A stretch of 64,000 bases of DNA, from assembly GCA_016861165.1 (NCBI GenBank), contig BOKV01000002.1, positions 62,001 to 126,000 of the forward strand, written 5' to 3'. Positions 63,028-64,000 of the stretch are shown here, piece after piece. Position numbers and translations under genes: made by a program. Below the pieces are notes generated by a model. That model was not told where the DNA came from, did no database searches, and saw only the letters and a program-made list of their open reading frames with translations. The DNA is from Alphaproteobacteria bacterium (GTDB lineage: Bacteria > Pseudomonadota > Alphaproteobacteria > Rhizobiales > Rhizobiaceae). How positions within the stretch are numbered: position 1 is the stretch's first letter; every line of letters begins with the position of its first letter.

Positions 63028-63545
63028 CCGGCGCCGGGATACCCAGGGCGGCCGACCTGCCCTACCGGCCCTGCGTCGGCGTCATGGTGCTCAACCGCGA
63101 CGGCCGGGTCTGGGTCGGTCGGCGCAAGGTTGGGCCCGGTGACGAGCTGAGCGGCTCGGCGCAGCTCTGGCAGATGCCGCAGGGCGGCATCGACCTGGGC
63201 GAACGGGCCGAGCCCGCGGCGCGGCGCGAACTGTGGGAGGAGACCGGCATCCGCTCGGTGTCGCTGCTCGCCGAGACGGCCGGCTGGATCCGCTACGACC
63301 TGCCCGACCACCTCGTCGGCGTGGCGCTCAAGGGGCGCTATCGCGGCCAGGAGCAGAAATGGTTCGCCTACCGCTTCGAGGGCGAGGAAAGCGAGATCGC
63401 CATCAACCCGCCGCCCGGCGGCCATGAGGCCGAATTCGAGGCCTGGGCGTGGAAGCCGATGGCGGCGCTGCCGCAACTGATCGTGCCATTCAAGCGCCGC
63501 GTCTATGAGGAGGTGGTCGCCGCCTTCCGGCATCTGGCCGGCTGA
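63024..63545 (+). CDS. rppH: RNA pyrophosphohydrolase (Nudix)
   Basis: [49 protein letters not shown] Nudix box. Confidence 0.93.
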   Translation: MTGAGIPRAADLPYRPCVGVMVLNRDGRVWVGRRKVGPGDELSGSAQLWQMPQGGIDLGERAEPAARRELWEETGIRSVSLLAETAGWIRYDLPDHLVGVALKGRYRGQEQKWFAYRFEGEESEIAINPPPGGHEAEFEAWAWKPMAALPQLIVPFKRRVYEEVVAAFRHLAG

Positions 63546-63583
63546 GGCGGCAACCGGCGGGCAGCCCCTTCACGCATACGCCT

Positions 63584-64000
63584 TCAGTTGCCCGACAGCG
63601 CCAGCCTCGCCCCGAGCGCGCCGAAGGCCGCGGCCGCCGTCGCGCGCATCCAGGCCATCAGCCGCGTGCTCTCCAGCACCTTCTGCCTGACCTGCGCCGC
63701 CAGCACGCCATAGATGATGAACACGGCCAGAGTCATCGCCATGAAGACCGCGCTCAGCGCCAGCATCTGGCCGACGACGCCCTCCCGCTCGGCGGCGATG
63801 AACTGCGGCAGGAAGGCGAGGAAGAAGATCGACAGCTTGGGGTTGAGGATGTTGACGAGGATGCCGGTCCGGATGATCCGCGCCGCGCTGGTGTTACCGG
63901 CGCGGGCGCGGAAGGTGACCGGCCCGCGATCGCGCAGCGTCTGCCAGGCCAGATAGACGAGGTAGGCGGCGCCGGCATATTTGAGCGCCTGGAACAGGAC
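63584..64000 (-). CDS. LysE-family translocator, 5' end beyond the window
   Basis: Minus-strand C-terminal MLALSAVFMAMTLAVFIIYGVLAAQVRQKVLES...; upstream codons continue in frame to the window edge. Confidence 0.75.
   Translation of the reverse strand, partial: VLFQALKYAGAAYLVYLAWQTLRDRGPVTFRARAGNTSAARIIRTGILVNILNPKLSIFFLAFLPQFIAAEREGVVGQMLALSAVFMAMTLAVFIIYGVLAAQVRQKVLESTRLMAWMRATAAAAFGALGARLALSGN

Overview
64 kb of a high-GC alphaproteobacterial (Rhizobiales-like) chromosome, gene-dense, with almost all long antisense ORFs explained as high-GC artefacts. Blocks in order: rpmF/mtgA/polyprenyl synthetase; siroheme and assimilatory sulfate reduction (cysG-like, DUF2849, cysI, [4Fe-4S]-type cysH, DUF934); small secreted proteins and a LysR regulator; a valine/propionate supercluster (mmsA, acyl-CoA dehydrogenase, 3-hydroxyisobutyryl-CoA hydrolase, mmsB, enoyl-CoA hydratase, thiolase, pccB, pccA, methylmalonyl-CoA mutase); YdcF, orphan PseB-like dehydratase, FAH-family hydrolase and maleylacetoacetate isomerase; a six-gene minus-strand group-4-hydrogenase/complex-I-like operon with an HTH regulator; dgoK and two sugar ABC systems with a LacI regulator; ccmABCDG; acnA; rplU/rpmA/obgE/proB/proA/nadD/rsfS/rlmH; and envC/ctpA/YibQ-type deacetylase/rppH, ending in a truncated LysE-type exporter. 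The best candidate for an unusual system is the hydrogenase-like operon at 26107-33533: the small subunit has no cysteine at all, so every expected N2-cluster ligand is replaced. The large subunit has lost most NiFe ligands, yet the membrane subunits keep the charged motifs expected for ion pumping. Also notable: an atypical-composition insertion between pccB and pccA encoding an RX4H (HEPN/MltR-like) protein and a 48-aa single-TM ORF, a single-base frameshift that removes the biotin domain from pccA, a truncated CysG methyltransferase domain, and a candidate minus-strand structured RNA upstream of rplU. No CRISPR array, rRNA, convincing tRNA or transposase was found. All family calls are from reading translated sequence; no database search was run.
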